A stretch of DNA of 45,489 nt from positions 1 to 45,489 of the forward strand of contig JADGNY010000047.1 in NCBI GenBank assembly GCA_017883235.1, in the 5' to 3' direction. This stretch comes from Thermoanaerobaculia bacterium (GTDB taxonomy: Bacteria; Acidobacteriota; Thermoanaerobaculia; Gp7-AA8). Positions 35,274 to 42,748 of this stretch are shown one piece after another. The notes beneath the pieces are model-generated. The model made no database searches and was not told the origin of the DNA. It saw only the letters and a program-made list of their open reading frames with translations. The translations under genes were made by a program, and so were the position numbers. Position 1 is the first letter of the stretch. Each line of letters starts with the position of its first letter.

Positions 35274-36075
35274 TCAAAGACGCTCCCGGCTTGTACCGGC
35301 ACCGCTGGTAGCGCCCAGTATCTGGCCGGTGAGGTTGGCGAGGATCAGCGTGACGAGGCAGAACAGGTCTTCGAAGTAGGGCCTGGAGCCCGCAGCCCCG
35401 CCCAGCAGATCGGGGATGGAGAGCCTCGCCAGTCGCAGCGGAAGCAAAGGAAGCGCCAGCCACCAGCGCCATCGCTCTTTCCATTGGCCACCCGCGGCTC
35501 TGGTTCTGACCGGCGAATGTAAGGACGAAATTGGCGCGGTCCATGGCCGAAGACCTCGAGTCCGGGTGGTTGACCGTTACGCCCACGAGAGCAGATCTCG
35601 CGTCGGCGTTGTGGGCTGCGGCGATCGACGCCAACCAGTCACTCGGCGCGGTGCAGTGATCCTCGCTCACCACGATAATGGCTCCGCGCGCGGCAGCAAT
35701 CCCGGCTGCTCGCAACGCAAACGAGTCTTTCCCCGGAAGCCGGAGCCAGCGCACCGCCGGATCGGGATGTGCCGCTGAAAGGGCCGCGCCGTGGCCGTCG
35801 AGGACAAGGGCCTCGAAGGAGGGCGCACCGGTCTGGGACAGAAGCGACGCCAGGGCCGAAGAGACCGCGGGCCACGGGTTGACGGTCGGCAGCAGCACGG
35901 AGATGAGCGGTGCGTCGAAGGATGACTCTGTCAGCTCGTCAATCTCTGCGTTCACTTCCGCCAGCGTAGCAGAGGAGGAGCCGCGTGGCTGGCGGGCTAG
36001 GTATTCAGCGGCAAAGAGGCCTCGCGTTGCGCTAAACTGGTTAACGACTGGTTGAATTGGTGGGAGACGAGCCAT
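35274..36075 (-). pseudogene. Family 2 glycosyltransferase, frameshifted
   Basis: A GT-A glycosyltransferase is recognisable from APLISVLLPTVNPWPAVSSAL, followed by FEALVLDGHG and AARGAIIVVSEDHCTAP (the nucleotide-sugar and metal region). About 35500-35460 the frame is lost. The neighbouring frame continues with WWLALPLLPLRLARL, a membrane segment, then GSRPYFEDLFCLVTLILANLTG, and ends at TGA 35274-35276. One frameshift therefore separates the catalytic part from a membrane-attached tail. The true start is unclear; an ATG at 36075 shares the palindrome CCATGG with the divergent antitoxin gene. Probably inactive. Confidence 0.65.
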
Positions 36076-36331
36076 GGCAAAGGTTAGCGCTTTCGAGGCA
36101 AAGACTCGGTTTGGGGAGTTGCTCAACCGCGTATCGCAGGGCGAGGAGGTCGTCATTACCCGGCATGACAAACCTGTAGCGCGCCTGGTGCCGGAAGGCG
36201 CTCAGCGGTTTGACGATGTCCGCCGCGCCGTGATGGGACTTCGGGAGCTGCAGCAACGCATCCGACGGAGATCCAAAACGAAGCTGTCCAAGCGCGAGGT
36301 TCGATCCGCCATCGACGAGGGTAGGTTGTGA
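36074..36331 (+). CDS. Phd/YefM-family antitoxin
   Basis: This 85-residue protein has the Phd/YefM N-terminal DNA-binding fold: KVSAFEAKTRFGELLNRVSQGEEVVITRHDKPVARLVP is textbook for the family. The basic C-terminal part (IRRRSKTKLSKREVRSAIDEGRL) would wrap and neutralise the toxin. GGGAGA upstream serves as ribosome-binding site. The stop overlaps the toxin start by one base (TGATG), so antitoxin and toxin are coupled. Autoregulation of its own promoter is usual for such pairs. Confidence 0.93.
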   Translation: MAKVSAFEAKTRFGELLNRVSQGEEVVITRHDKPVARLVPEGAQRFDDVRRAVMGLRELQQRIRRRSKTKLSKREVRSAIDEGRL

Positions 36332-36747
36332 TGCGGGCCTTTGTCGCGGATGCTTCGGTCGCTGTCGGATGGGTCCATCCGGCCCAGGCTACGGCCGAGA
36401 CAGAAGCGATGTTGGATGCCATTGCCGAAGGGGCCATACTCGAAGTGCCAGCGTTGTGGCCATTGGAAGTGGCCAACGCGCTCACGGTACTCGTTCGCCG
36501 GCGGAAGCTGACCGAGAACGAGCGTCAGACCGCCCTCGGATGGCTTCGCGCTCTCCCGTTGCGCATCGATCATGAGATGTCGTCGCTGGCCTTCTCGCTG
36601 TTGTCAGAGTTGGCCACCACCCATCATCTGTCAGTCTATGACGCGGCCTATCTGGAGCTTGCGCATCGACGAAAACTCATGCTGAGCTGTAACGACGGAC
36701 CCCTTAGAAAAGCCGCGACGCAGTTCGGTGTAGACCTCTGGGAGTGA
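36331..36747 (+). CDS. vapC: VapC-family PIN-domain toxin
   Basis: This 138-residue PIN-domain ribonuclease shows the acidic active-site residues in order: Asp in VADASVAVGW, Glu in PLEVANAL, Asp in SVYDAAYLELA and Asp in SCNDGPL. VapC toxins cleave tRNA or rRNA when not bound by the antitoxin. Length and spacing are typical. ATG 36331 overlaps the antitoxin stop; GTG 36328 is an alternative start. The pair lies in the scarred region next to the integron relic and the broken glycosyltransferase, in keeping with acquisition by transfer. Confidence 0.92.
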   Translation: MRAFVADASVAVGWVHPAQATAETEAMLDAIAEGAILEVPALWPLEVANALTVLVRRRKLTENERQTALGWLRALPLRIDHEMSSLAFSLLSELATTHHLSVYDAAYLELAHRRKLMLSCNDGPLRKAATQFGVDLWE

Positions 36748-36792
36748 GTGCGAAGACTGGGCCCTGGCGACGCGCGCCGAAGGCGCGGCCAA

Positions 36793-37854
36793 CTACTTCG
36801 CCCGATCGTCCCCCGCTTCATACTTCCACGCCGTCATTCCATGCGCTCCCTCGGCGAATCGCGTGTCGACGAACTCTTCGAAGGGGATGGCGTGATCGAG
36901 GACGCCGGTGGACACCATCAGCTTGACGATGGTCTCGAAATCGGCGCGCCGAGGAGAGAGCGGCTCGTATTTCACGCGGTCGATCGGATTGGTGAGCGCC
37001 CAGCGCAGCATCTTCGGGTCCTGGTGGTAGTAGAAGCGGCCGACGAAATCCGCGGCGTGAAGACGGTGCTTTCTGGCGAGATCCTTCTCCTCGAGCCAGA
37101 GACCCGATCGGGCGATGCCGTCGACGAGCGCCTGCACCGCCTCGGGGCGCCGGTCGATCACGTCCTGCCGCACGACCAGGACGCAGGAGATGTAGTCGGG
37201 CCAGTACTGCCGGGCATGGAAGAGCACGCGGCCGAAACCGACGATTTCCGCCTGCGAGGGATACGGCTCGCCCATGGAAAACGCGTCGATCGCCTTCGCG
37301 GCCAGCGCACCGGCAACATCAGCAGGCGACATCTCCACCATTCGTGCGTCTTTCTTCGCATCCATGCCATTTGCGGCAAATGCCCGGTAAACGATGAGGC
37401 GCTCGTCAGAAAAGCGGCTGGGGATGGCGATCACCCGGCCACGGAGATCGGACACGCTGTGTACAGGTCCGTCCTTTTGCACGACGACCGCGGAACCGTA
37501 ACGGTGCCCGAGGTAAACAATCTTCACCGGAACGCCCTGAGCCCGCAGGGCGATTGCCATCGGCGCGACCATGAACGCCGCCTGCATCTTGTTGGACATC
37601 AGCGCTTCTTTTACTTCAGGGAAACCCTGAAACAGGCGCGGGATGAAGATATGTCCGGACTGCGAGTAGGCGGAGATGTAGTCGGTGACCGGGCAAGCGA
37701 GATGTCACGTCACCGGGATGTACGCGACATTCAGCTTCCGGCTTGCTTCCGGCAACCGGTCGTTCATCAGCACCTGCCAGTTCACGTTGAGCACAAAGTG
37801 CGCGGCCGTGATGGCAACGATCCAGGCGCCGATGGCGAGAATGAGTTTTCGCAT
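36793..37854 (-). pseudogene. ABC importer substrate-binding protein (TauA/NMT1-like) with in-frame TGA
   Basis: One continuous frame of 353 codons encodes an SsuA/TauA/NrtA-type binding protein, interrupted only by TGA at codon 50 (37705-37707). ATG 37854 has a strong AAGGAGGGACC site. A membrane or signal segment (about 3-22) is followed by LNVAYIPVT, TGA, HLACPVTDYISAY. From memory, related proteins carry Cys at this place (VTCHLTCPVTD). Downstream the family is clear: NKMQAAFMVAPMAIAL, VKIVYLGHRYGS, IDAFSMGEPYPS. Permease and ATPase genes follow the same strand order. Either a nonsense mutation, a sequence error or, less likely, selenocysteine. Confidence 0.75.
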
Positions 37855-37863
37855 GGTCCCTCC

Positions 37864-37982
37864 TTGAAACCAGAAACTAGAAACCAGAAACCAGAAGGAG
37901 TGCTGCATGGGGCTGCGTCTCTGGCTTCTAGTTTCTGGTTTCTGGTTTCTGGTTTCTGGTTTCTGGTTTCTGGTTTCTGGTT
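37864..37982. repeat. AGAAACCAG-word hairpin
   Basis: GAAACCAGAAACTAGAAACCAGAAACCAG on the left faces CTAGTTTCTGG and five further TTTCTGG words on the right, around a loop of about 35 bp. It lies between the binding-protein and permease genes and touches the permease stop codon. Confidence 0.9.
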
Positions 37983-37983
37983 T

Positions 37984-38760
37984 TCATTCACTGATCCACT
38001 CCTCCACTCTCCGAATCCCCGTATCGAGCAGCAATCCAATCACGCCGATCATCAACATTCCGGCGACGACGAGGTCGTAGCGCTTGCCGGCGTTGCGGGC
38101 GTCGATGATGAGGTATCCGAGTCCTGAATCGACGGCGATCATCTCGGCGGCGACCAGGACGACCCAGGCGATGCCGAAGGCCAGCCGCAGCCCGACCATG
38201 ATGCGCGGCAGGACGGCCGGGGCGACGACGCGGATCATGAGCTGCCGCGTGGAAAGGCCGAAGTTGCGGCCGGCCTGGAGGTACATCGGCGGGACGTTGC
38301 GGACGCCGTTCATCGCCGCCACGATGATCGGAAAGAGCGAAGCCAGGAAGATGAGAAAGATCGGCGCGGCATTGCTGACGCCGAACCAGATCACGGCCAG
38401 CGGCATCCAGGCCAGCGGCGAGATCGGCCGCAGCATCTGGATCAGCGGATTGATGGCGCGCGCCAGCGGCGCATGCCATCCCATGAGGAATCCGATCGGG
38501 ATGCCGGCGACGATCGCCGCCAGGTAGCCGGCGAAGACGCGCGTGAGCGAGTCGCCGATGTAGCGCCAGAGGAGGCTCTTTTCGGAGAGCGTGAGGATCG
38601 CTTTTGCTACGGCTACCGGCGAGGGAAAGATCTTCGTCCCGGAGAGTTTTACCGCGATTGCCCAGATCGCCAGGATGATCGCGGCGGTGATCACTGGCAG
38701 AACGAACCGCAATGTTGAATGTTCAATGTTGAATGTTGAATGTTGAATGGAGGGTTTCAT
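37984..38760 (-). CDS. ABC importer permease, TauC/SsuC type, repeat-derived N-terminus
   Basis: This 258-residue inner-membrane permease has six or so helices. The ATPase-docking loop is around FGLSTRQLMIRVVAPAVLP (EAA-like). INPLIQMLRPISPLAWMPLAVIWFG and the ending GMLMIGVIGLLLDTGIRRVE are typical of nitrate/sulfonate/taurine importers. From ATG 38760 the first 15 residues (PSIQHSTFNIEHSTL) are encoded by an ATTCAACATTGA-word repeat; native-looking sequence begins near RFVLPVITAAI. No later ATG precedes helix 1. It is closely related to the second permease of the operon. Confidence 0.88.
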   Translation of the reverse strand: MKPSIQHSTFNIEHSTLRFVLPVITAAIILAIWAIAVKLSGTKIFPSPVAVAKAILTLSEKSLLWRYIGDSLTRVFAGYLAAIVAGIPIGFLMGWHAPLARAINPLIQMLRPISPLAWMPLAVIWFGVSNAAPIFLIFLASLFPIIVAAMNGVRNVPPMYLQAGRNFGLSTRQLMIRVVAPAVLPRIMVGLRLAFGIAWVVLVAAEMIAVDSGLGYLIIDARNAGKRYDLVVAGMLMIGVIGLLLDTGIRRVEEWISE

Positions 38761-38811
38761 CTGCCCCCCCATTTAACATTCAACATTGAACATTCAACAT
38801 TCAACATTTGC
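38709..38811. repeat. ATTCAACATTGA-word hairpin
   Basis: CAATGTTGAATGTTCAATGTTGAATG faces CATTCAACATTGAACATTCAACATT around a loop that contains the permease ATG. Half of the repeat is translated as the N-terminus of that permease; the other half reaches the ATPase stop codon. Confidence 0.92.
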
Positions 38812-39546
38812 CTACACCTGATGCGCCAGCCCGATCTCGCCAAAGATCAGGTCCCGCAATTCAATGTACCGCTTAGACGACAGGTCCCTCGGATGCGCAA
38901 TATCGATGTCCACCACCCGCCGGATCCTGCCGGGCCGAGCGCTCATGACCACGACGCGGTCGGCCAGTTGCACCGACTCATCGATGTCGTGCGTCACGAA
39001 GAGCACGGTCTTCCGTTCGGCGCGCCAGATGCGAAGGAGCTCGCTCCGCATCTGCAGGCGGGTGATGGAATCGAGTGCACCGAACGGCTCGTCGAGAAAG
39101 AGCACGTCGGGGTTCACGGCCAGGGCGCGTGCCACTTCGACGCGTTGTTTCATGCCCCCGGAGAGCTCGCGCGGGTAGGCTTTCTCGAAGCCGTCCAGAC
39201 CGACGAGCTGAATGTACTGCGCCACGCGCTGACGCCGCGCCTCTTCCGGCATATCGAACAGCCCGAAGCCGATGTTCCCTTCGACGGTAAGCCACGGAAA
39301 GACGCCGCGCTCCTGAAAGACGAAGATGCGCCGGCGGTCGGGAGCCGTGACCGGTTCGCCGTCGATCGTCACCGAGCCCGCGGCCGGCGCCAGGAAACCG
39401 CCGGCGATGTTGAGGAGCGTCGACTTGCCGCATCCGGAGGGGCCGACGATGCAGAGAAACTCCCCCTCCTCCACGCCAATGGTGACGTGCTGGAGAACCT
39501 CCATCGCGCCGAAGCGCATCGACACATCGGTGAACTGGACTTTCAC
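38812..39546 (-). CDS. ABC importer ATPase, TauB/SsuB type
   Basis: This is a 244-residue nucleotide-binding subunit. Walker A is GPSGCGKST (35-43), the Q-loop is FQERGVFPWLTV, the signature is LSGGM (128-132) and Walker B is LFLDEP (149-154). The H-loop VTHDIDESVQLADRV is typical of TauB/SsuB. It starts with GTG 39546, which overlaps the stop of the preceding permease by four bases (GTGA); this overlap decides the start. It serves both permeases flanking it. Confidence 0.93.
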   Translation of the reverse strand: MKVQFTDVSMRFGAMEVLQHVTIGVEEGEFLCIVGPSGCGKSTLLNIAGGFLAPAAGSVTIDGEPVTAPDRRRIFVFQERGVFPWLTVEGNIGFGLFDMPEEARRQRVAQYIQLVGLDGFEKAYPRELSGGMKQRVEVARALAVNPDVLFLDEPFGALDSITRLQMRSELLRIWRAERKTVLFVTHDIDESVQLADRVVVMSARPGRIRRVVDIDIAHPRDLSSKRYIELRDLIFGEIGLAHQV

Positions 39547-40295
39547 TCGGTGGCGTATCCCCAGCGAACGGAGTCGAGCCGCTCCAGGCGGCGCATGAGC
39601 AGGTCGAGAACGACGCCGATGACACCGATGAGCACCATGCCGGCGATGACGAGATCGTAGCGGTCGCCGGCGTTTCGCGCGTCGACGATGAGAAAGCCGA
39701 GGCCGGAGTTGACGGCGATCATCTCCGCGGCCACGACCACCAGCCAGGCCACGCCGAGAGCGATGCGCATGGCCACGATGAGCTGCGGGAGGATAGCCGG
39801 CAGGAGAACATCGGCCACACGCGCGCGGAGCGGAACTCCGAAGTTGCGCGCCGCGGCGAGATGAACAGGATCGATGTTGTGGACCGCATTCATCGTGGCA
39901 ACGGTGAGCGGCAGGAATGAAGCGAGAAAGATGAGGAAGATCGCCGAGACGTCGCCGACGCCGAACCAGAGGATGGCGATCGGAATCCAGGCCAGCGGCG
40001 AGATCGGCCGCAATACCTGGAGGATCGGATTGATGGCCATCTCGCCGAGGCTCATCATTCCCAGAGTCAGTCCAAACGGGATGGCGATCACGAGCGCCGC
40101 CAGATAGCCCCACGTGACGCGAAACAGCGAGGCCACGACGTACTTGACGAGCAGCCCGCGCACCGCCAGCTCACCGATTGCCCGGCCGACGACGATCGGC
40201 CCGGGAATGAGCGACGGCCTCATCAAAACGGCAATCTGCCAAGCCGCGAGAGCGACGACGATCCCGGTCAATGGAAGCAGGCGCGAGCGGCTCAC
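39543..40295 (-). CDS. ABC importer permease, TauC/SsuC type (first permease)
   Basis: This 250-residue permease has the same helix pattern as the other permease of the operon, and long stretches align with it: NPILQVLRPISPLAWIPIAILWFG, IFLIFLASF, DARNAGDRYDLVIAG. Loop ARNFGVPLRARVADVLLPAILP carries the ATPase-coupling EAA-like motif. Two paralogous permeases around one ATPase suggest a heterodimeric channel. It is the first gene of the operon. The substrate could be an alkanesulfonate, nitrate-like anion or thiamine-precursor-like compound; it cannot be fixed from the sequence. Confidence 0.9.
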   Translation of the reverse strand: MSRSRLLPLTGIVVALAAWQIAVLMRPSLIPGPIVVGRAIGELAVRGLLVKYVVASLFRVTWGYLAALVIAIPFGLTLGMMSLGEMAINPILQVLRPISPLAWIPIAILWFGVGDVSAIFLIFLASFLPLTVATMNAVHNIDPVHLAAARNFGVPLRARVADVLLPAILPQLIVAMRIALGVAWLVVVAAEMIAVNSGLGFLIVDARNAGDRYDLVIAGMVLIGVIGVVLDLLMRRLERLDSVRWGYATE

Positions 40296-40331
40296 GTTGC
40301 GAGGGAGAGTAGCAGAAGCGAATCCCCGAAA

Positions 40332-40520
40332 GGAGAGCGGGCGTCTTCGCCTGCTCCCGACGGGCGTCCTCGCCCGACGGTGGGGACGAGGTCAAGTCGA
40401 AAATGTAGCGTAAATGACAGCAGAACTGACGATCCGCGTTTTCAGGTTCAAGCCTGCTTTTTGGCGGGACCCACCGCCGGGCGAGACGCCACGGCGGGAG
40501 CAGGCGGGACGCCGCTCTCC
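40332..40520. repeat. GGGCGTCTTCGCC inverted repeat between divergent genes
   Basis: GGAGAGCGGGCGTCTTCGCCTGCTCCCG on the left is matched by CGGGAGCAGGCGGGACGCCGCTCTCC on the right. Inner GGGCGTCCTCGCCCG pairs with CGGGCGAGACGCC. It fills the gap between the divergent permease and msrA genes, where their promoters should be. Confidence 0.85.
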
Positions 40521-40548
40521 GTACCACACCACAACCTCGGAGGCCCCC

Positions 40549-41139
40549 ATGACCCGCATCCTCCTCACCCTCGCCACCCTCGCCCTCCTCCTCGGCGCCG
40601 CCCCTGCTCCGCCGCGCGCGGTGGCCACGTTCGCCGGAGGTTGCTTCTGGTGCATGGAGCCGCCGTTCGAGCGGTTGAAGGGGGTCATCACGGTGACGGC
40701 GGGCTACACCGGTGGGCGTGTCGACAAACCGACGTACGAGGAAGTGTCCGCCGGCTACACGGGACATCGCGAGTCGGTGGAAGTCGTCTACGACCCGAGG
40801 GTGATCGGCTATCAGCAGCTCCTCGACGTCTACTGGCACAACGTCGATCCGCTGAACAACGCCGGGCAATTCTGCGACAACGGAGGGCAGTACCGCACGG
40901 CCATCTTCGTCCACGACGCCGAACAGCGGAGGCTGGCCGAGGCATCGAAGCAGGCTGTCGGCGTGAAGTTTCATCACGACGTCTACACCGACATCCTCCC
41001 CGCGGGCCGCTTCTATCCGGCCGAGGAGTACCACCAGGATTACTACAAGAAGAATCCGCTCCGGTACAAGTTCTACCGCTTCAACTGCGGACGAGACCGG
41101 CGGCTGGAGAAGTTATGGGGCGCGGCGCCGGCGCATTGA
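40549..41139 (+). CDS. msrA: Peptide-methionine (S)-S-oxide reductase MsrA, exported
   Basis: This 196-residue enzyme repairs S-methionine sulfoxide. The active site GGCFWCME places the catalytic Cys at 32, with Cys35. GYTGGRVDKPTYEEVSAGYTGH and EYHQDYY are the conserved MsrA blocks, and FNCGRD near the C-terminus may supply a resolving Cys. Residues 1 to about 20 (LLTLATLALLLGAAPA) form a signal peptide, so it should work in the periplasm, whereas many MsrA are cytoplasmic. ATG 40549 is set by that signal peptide and by GGAGG four or more bases upstream; the frame upstream is repeat sequence. Confidence 0.93.
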   Translation: MTRILLTLATLALLLGAAPAPPRAVATFAGGCFWCMEPPFERLKGVITVTAGYTGGRVDKPTYEEVSAGYTGHRESVEVVYDPRVIGYQQLLDVYWHNVDPLNNAGQFCDNGGQYRTAIFVHDAEQRRLAEASKQAVGVKFHHDVYTDILPAGRFYPAEEYHQDYYKKNPLRYKFYRFNCGRDRRLEKLWGAAPAH

Positions 41140-41142
41140 ACG

Positions 41143-41330
41143 GCGGCTTCGCCGCGCTGTCGGTTGTCGGTTGTCGGTTGTTCCGGGGGCTCCAAGTTTC
41201 GGCGCGCGCAACACGGCTTGAACCTTGTAGCGCCGCCGTTTCGCCGAGCGGCGGCCTGTACAGGTAGGAGAGCAGTGCGTAGCCCCTGGGACCGCGGGCG
41301 TCCCGCCCGCGCTTTCAAGCAGCAGGATGC
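41143..41330. repeat. Short CGGTTGTCGG repeat remnant and GGGCGTCCCGCCC palindrome
   Basis: CGGCTTCGCCGCGCTGTCGGTTGTCGGTTGTCGGTTGT is a one-armed piece of the GTTGTCTGCGGC family. Further on, GCGGGCGTCCCGCCCGC is a palindrome. No gene is evident here. Confidence 0.6.
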
Positions 41331-41375
41331 CGATCATCAACGCGGATGAGACGCCCCACGCTCCCAGGTGTCGTG

Positions 41376-42017
41376 TCGCAACATTGCCCGCCGGTGACGC
41401 ACGTTCGTCCCGTCCTCGAGGCAACGCCGCGCTCTTTTGACGCATGACCGTCCCGTCCTCGAGGCAACGCCGCGCTCCTTTGAGGCACGACCGTCCCGTC
41501 CTCGGGGCAACGCTGCGCTCTTTTGAGGCACGACCGTCCCGTCCTCGATGCAATGCCGCGCTCTCTTGACGCATGACCGTCCCGTCCTCGATGCAATGCC
41601 GCGCTCTTTTGACGCACACCCGTCCCCTCCTCGATGCAATGCCGCGCTCTTTTGAGGCACACCCGTCTCGTCTTCGAGGCAACGCCGCGCTCTTTTGACG
41701 CACTGCATCACGGCAGCGATGCAACGCCGCAAGCTGCGGACGAACATGACTCATGGCAGCGATGCAATGCCGCAAGCCTCGGACGAACGTGACTCACGGC
41801 AGCGATGCAATGCCGCAAGCCTCGGACGAACGTGACTCACGGCAGCGACGCAACGCCGCAAGCTGCGGACGAACATGACTCACGGCAGCGATGCAACGCC
41901 GCAAGCTGCGGACGAACGTGACTCACGGCAGCGATGCAACGCTTCAAGCTGCGGACGGACGTGACTCACGGCAGCGAGGTAACGCGACACCTCGGACATC
42001 TCCCTGCACTAACCGGA
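41376..42017. repeat. 43-bp tandem repeat array, about 14 units in two blocks
   Basis: Units begin at 41417, 41460, 41503, 41546, 41589, 41632 and 41675 (block A), then at 41717, 41760, 41803, 41846, 41889, 41932 and 41975 (block B). Spacing is exactly 43 bp except one 42-bp step at the block border. Partial units lie at both ends. All share CGA(G/T)GCAA(C/T)GCCGC. Block A continues GCTCTTTTGACGCATGACC and TCCCGTCCT; block B continues AAGCTGCGGACGAACG and GACTCACGGCAG. Block B units with GCAAGCTGC can form a CCGCA/TGCGG hairpin. Because 43 is not a multiple of 3, block A is open in all minus-strand frames, so the long open frames there are not evidence of coding. Confidence 0.92.
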
Positions 42018-42120
42018 CGAATCGGCGCGTGGCCGAAACGTCCAGCCGGTGGCCGCTCGCACTTGTCGACGAGTCGTGACGTCACCTCCGGCCTGACCGC
42101 TCGCAGAAGGAGGCTATGTC

Positions 42121-42675
42121 ATGAGTACCACCGTCACCAATACCCCTGAACCATCGAACCCGGATCCGGCCAAGCTGACCGCCGACGAGGTCATCACCCA
42201 AATGCGCAGCATGCGCTCGCAGATCGATGAGGTCGCGCCGTTGTCGAAGGAGCAGCGCAAGCAGCTCAAACAACGTCTTCGGAATCAGCCGAAGAGCGTC
42301 GTCGAGGCATCGATCAACGTCCTCGGCGTGCTCGACAACGTGTCGCAGGCGATCGGCCAGCCGCTCGACGAAGTCCGTCAGTTGCAGGACGACTCGATCC
42401 GCTGGGAGGCCGTGGCCGACGAGGTCCGCGCGTTCCTGAACGGCATAGAGGGAGCAAACCTCAATCGCCGCCAGCAGCTCGCGCTCATCGCCGTGCAGGC
42501 GTACTCGATCGGGACCCAGTTGGCGAAGGATCCGGACAAGGCAGTGCTCGTGCCGCACGTGGAGGAAGTCAAACGCTTGAAGGCCGTGTCGCGCCGTAAG
42601 AAGGCGACGCCAGCCCCTCAAACGCCAGCTCCGACACCGGCACCGGCACCCGTCCCTGTAACGTCCACCCACTGA
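42121..42675 (+). CDS. Unknown 184-residue protein with Pro/Ala-rich tail (copy 1)
   Basis: I do not recognise this soluble protein. Residues about 20-150 are predicted to be mostly helical (TADEVITQMRSMRSQI, SVVEASINVLGVLDNVSQAIG, LDEVRQLQDDSIRWEAVADEVRAFLNGI, RRQQLALIAVQAYSIGTQLAK). It ends with a basic patch (RRKK) and a low-complexity Pro/Ala/Thr tail. GAAGGAGGCTATGTC before the ATG is a strong ribosome-binding site, arguing for a real gene. It stands about 100 bp after the 43-bp array. A second copy, about 95% identical by eye, lies at the right edge of the window without its 5' end. Confidence 0.7.
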   Translation: MSTTVTNTPEPSNPDPAKLTADEVITQMRSMRSQIDEVAPLSKEQRKQLKQRLRNQPKSVVEASINVLGVLDNVSQAIGQPLDEVRQLQDDSIRWEAVADEVRAFLNGIEGANLNRRQQLALIAVQAYSIGTQLAKDPDKAVLVPHVEEVKRLKAVSRRKKATPAPQTPAPTPAPAPVPVTSTH

Positions 42676-42702
42676 AAGCGTAAACAATAAAAAGGAGGCA
42701 GT

Positions 42703-42736
42703 GAACCCGGGCGCGCCTGCGGGCGCGCCCGGGTTC
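42703..42736 (+). repeat. Perfect GC-rich hairpin between Shine-Dalgarno and ATG
   Basis: GAACCCGGGCGCGCC, loop TGCG, GGCGCGCCCGGGTTC: a 15-bp perfect stem. AAAAAGGAGG ends six bases before it, and the next gene's ATG (42749) comes 12 bases after it. There is no U-tract, so it is not a standard terminator. Confidence 0.85.
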
Positions 42737-42748
42737 CATCGAACGGTC

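Noticed and set aside
35242-36171. One intact 309-residue protein on the minus strand
   Set aside because: The frame is glycosyltransferase only in its middle; the C-terminal part is clearly coded in the neighbouring frame and the N-terminal part runs antisense to the antitoxin.
37699-37760. Selenocysteine insertion as a firm call for the TGA in the binding protein
   Set aside because: No convincing stem-loop with a GGU-type apical loop lies 16-37 nt downstream, and no sel genes are in the window; kept only as a possibility.
41113-41775. 220-codon minus-strand frame with a 43-residue periodic sequence over the tandem array
   Set aside because: The 43-bp unit has no stop in any minus frame in block A, so three overlapping frames are all open; periodic protein is an arithmetic consequence. 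No ribosome-binding site or family.
41376-42017. Possible CRISPR array
   Set aside because: There are no unique spacers between constant repeats; the whole 43-bp unit is repeated, and no cas gene is present.
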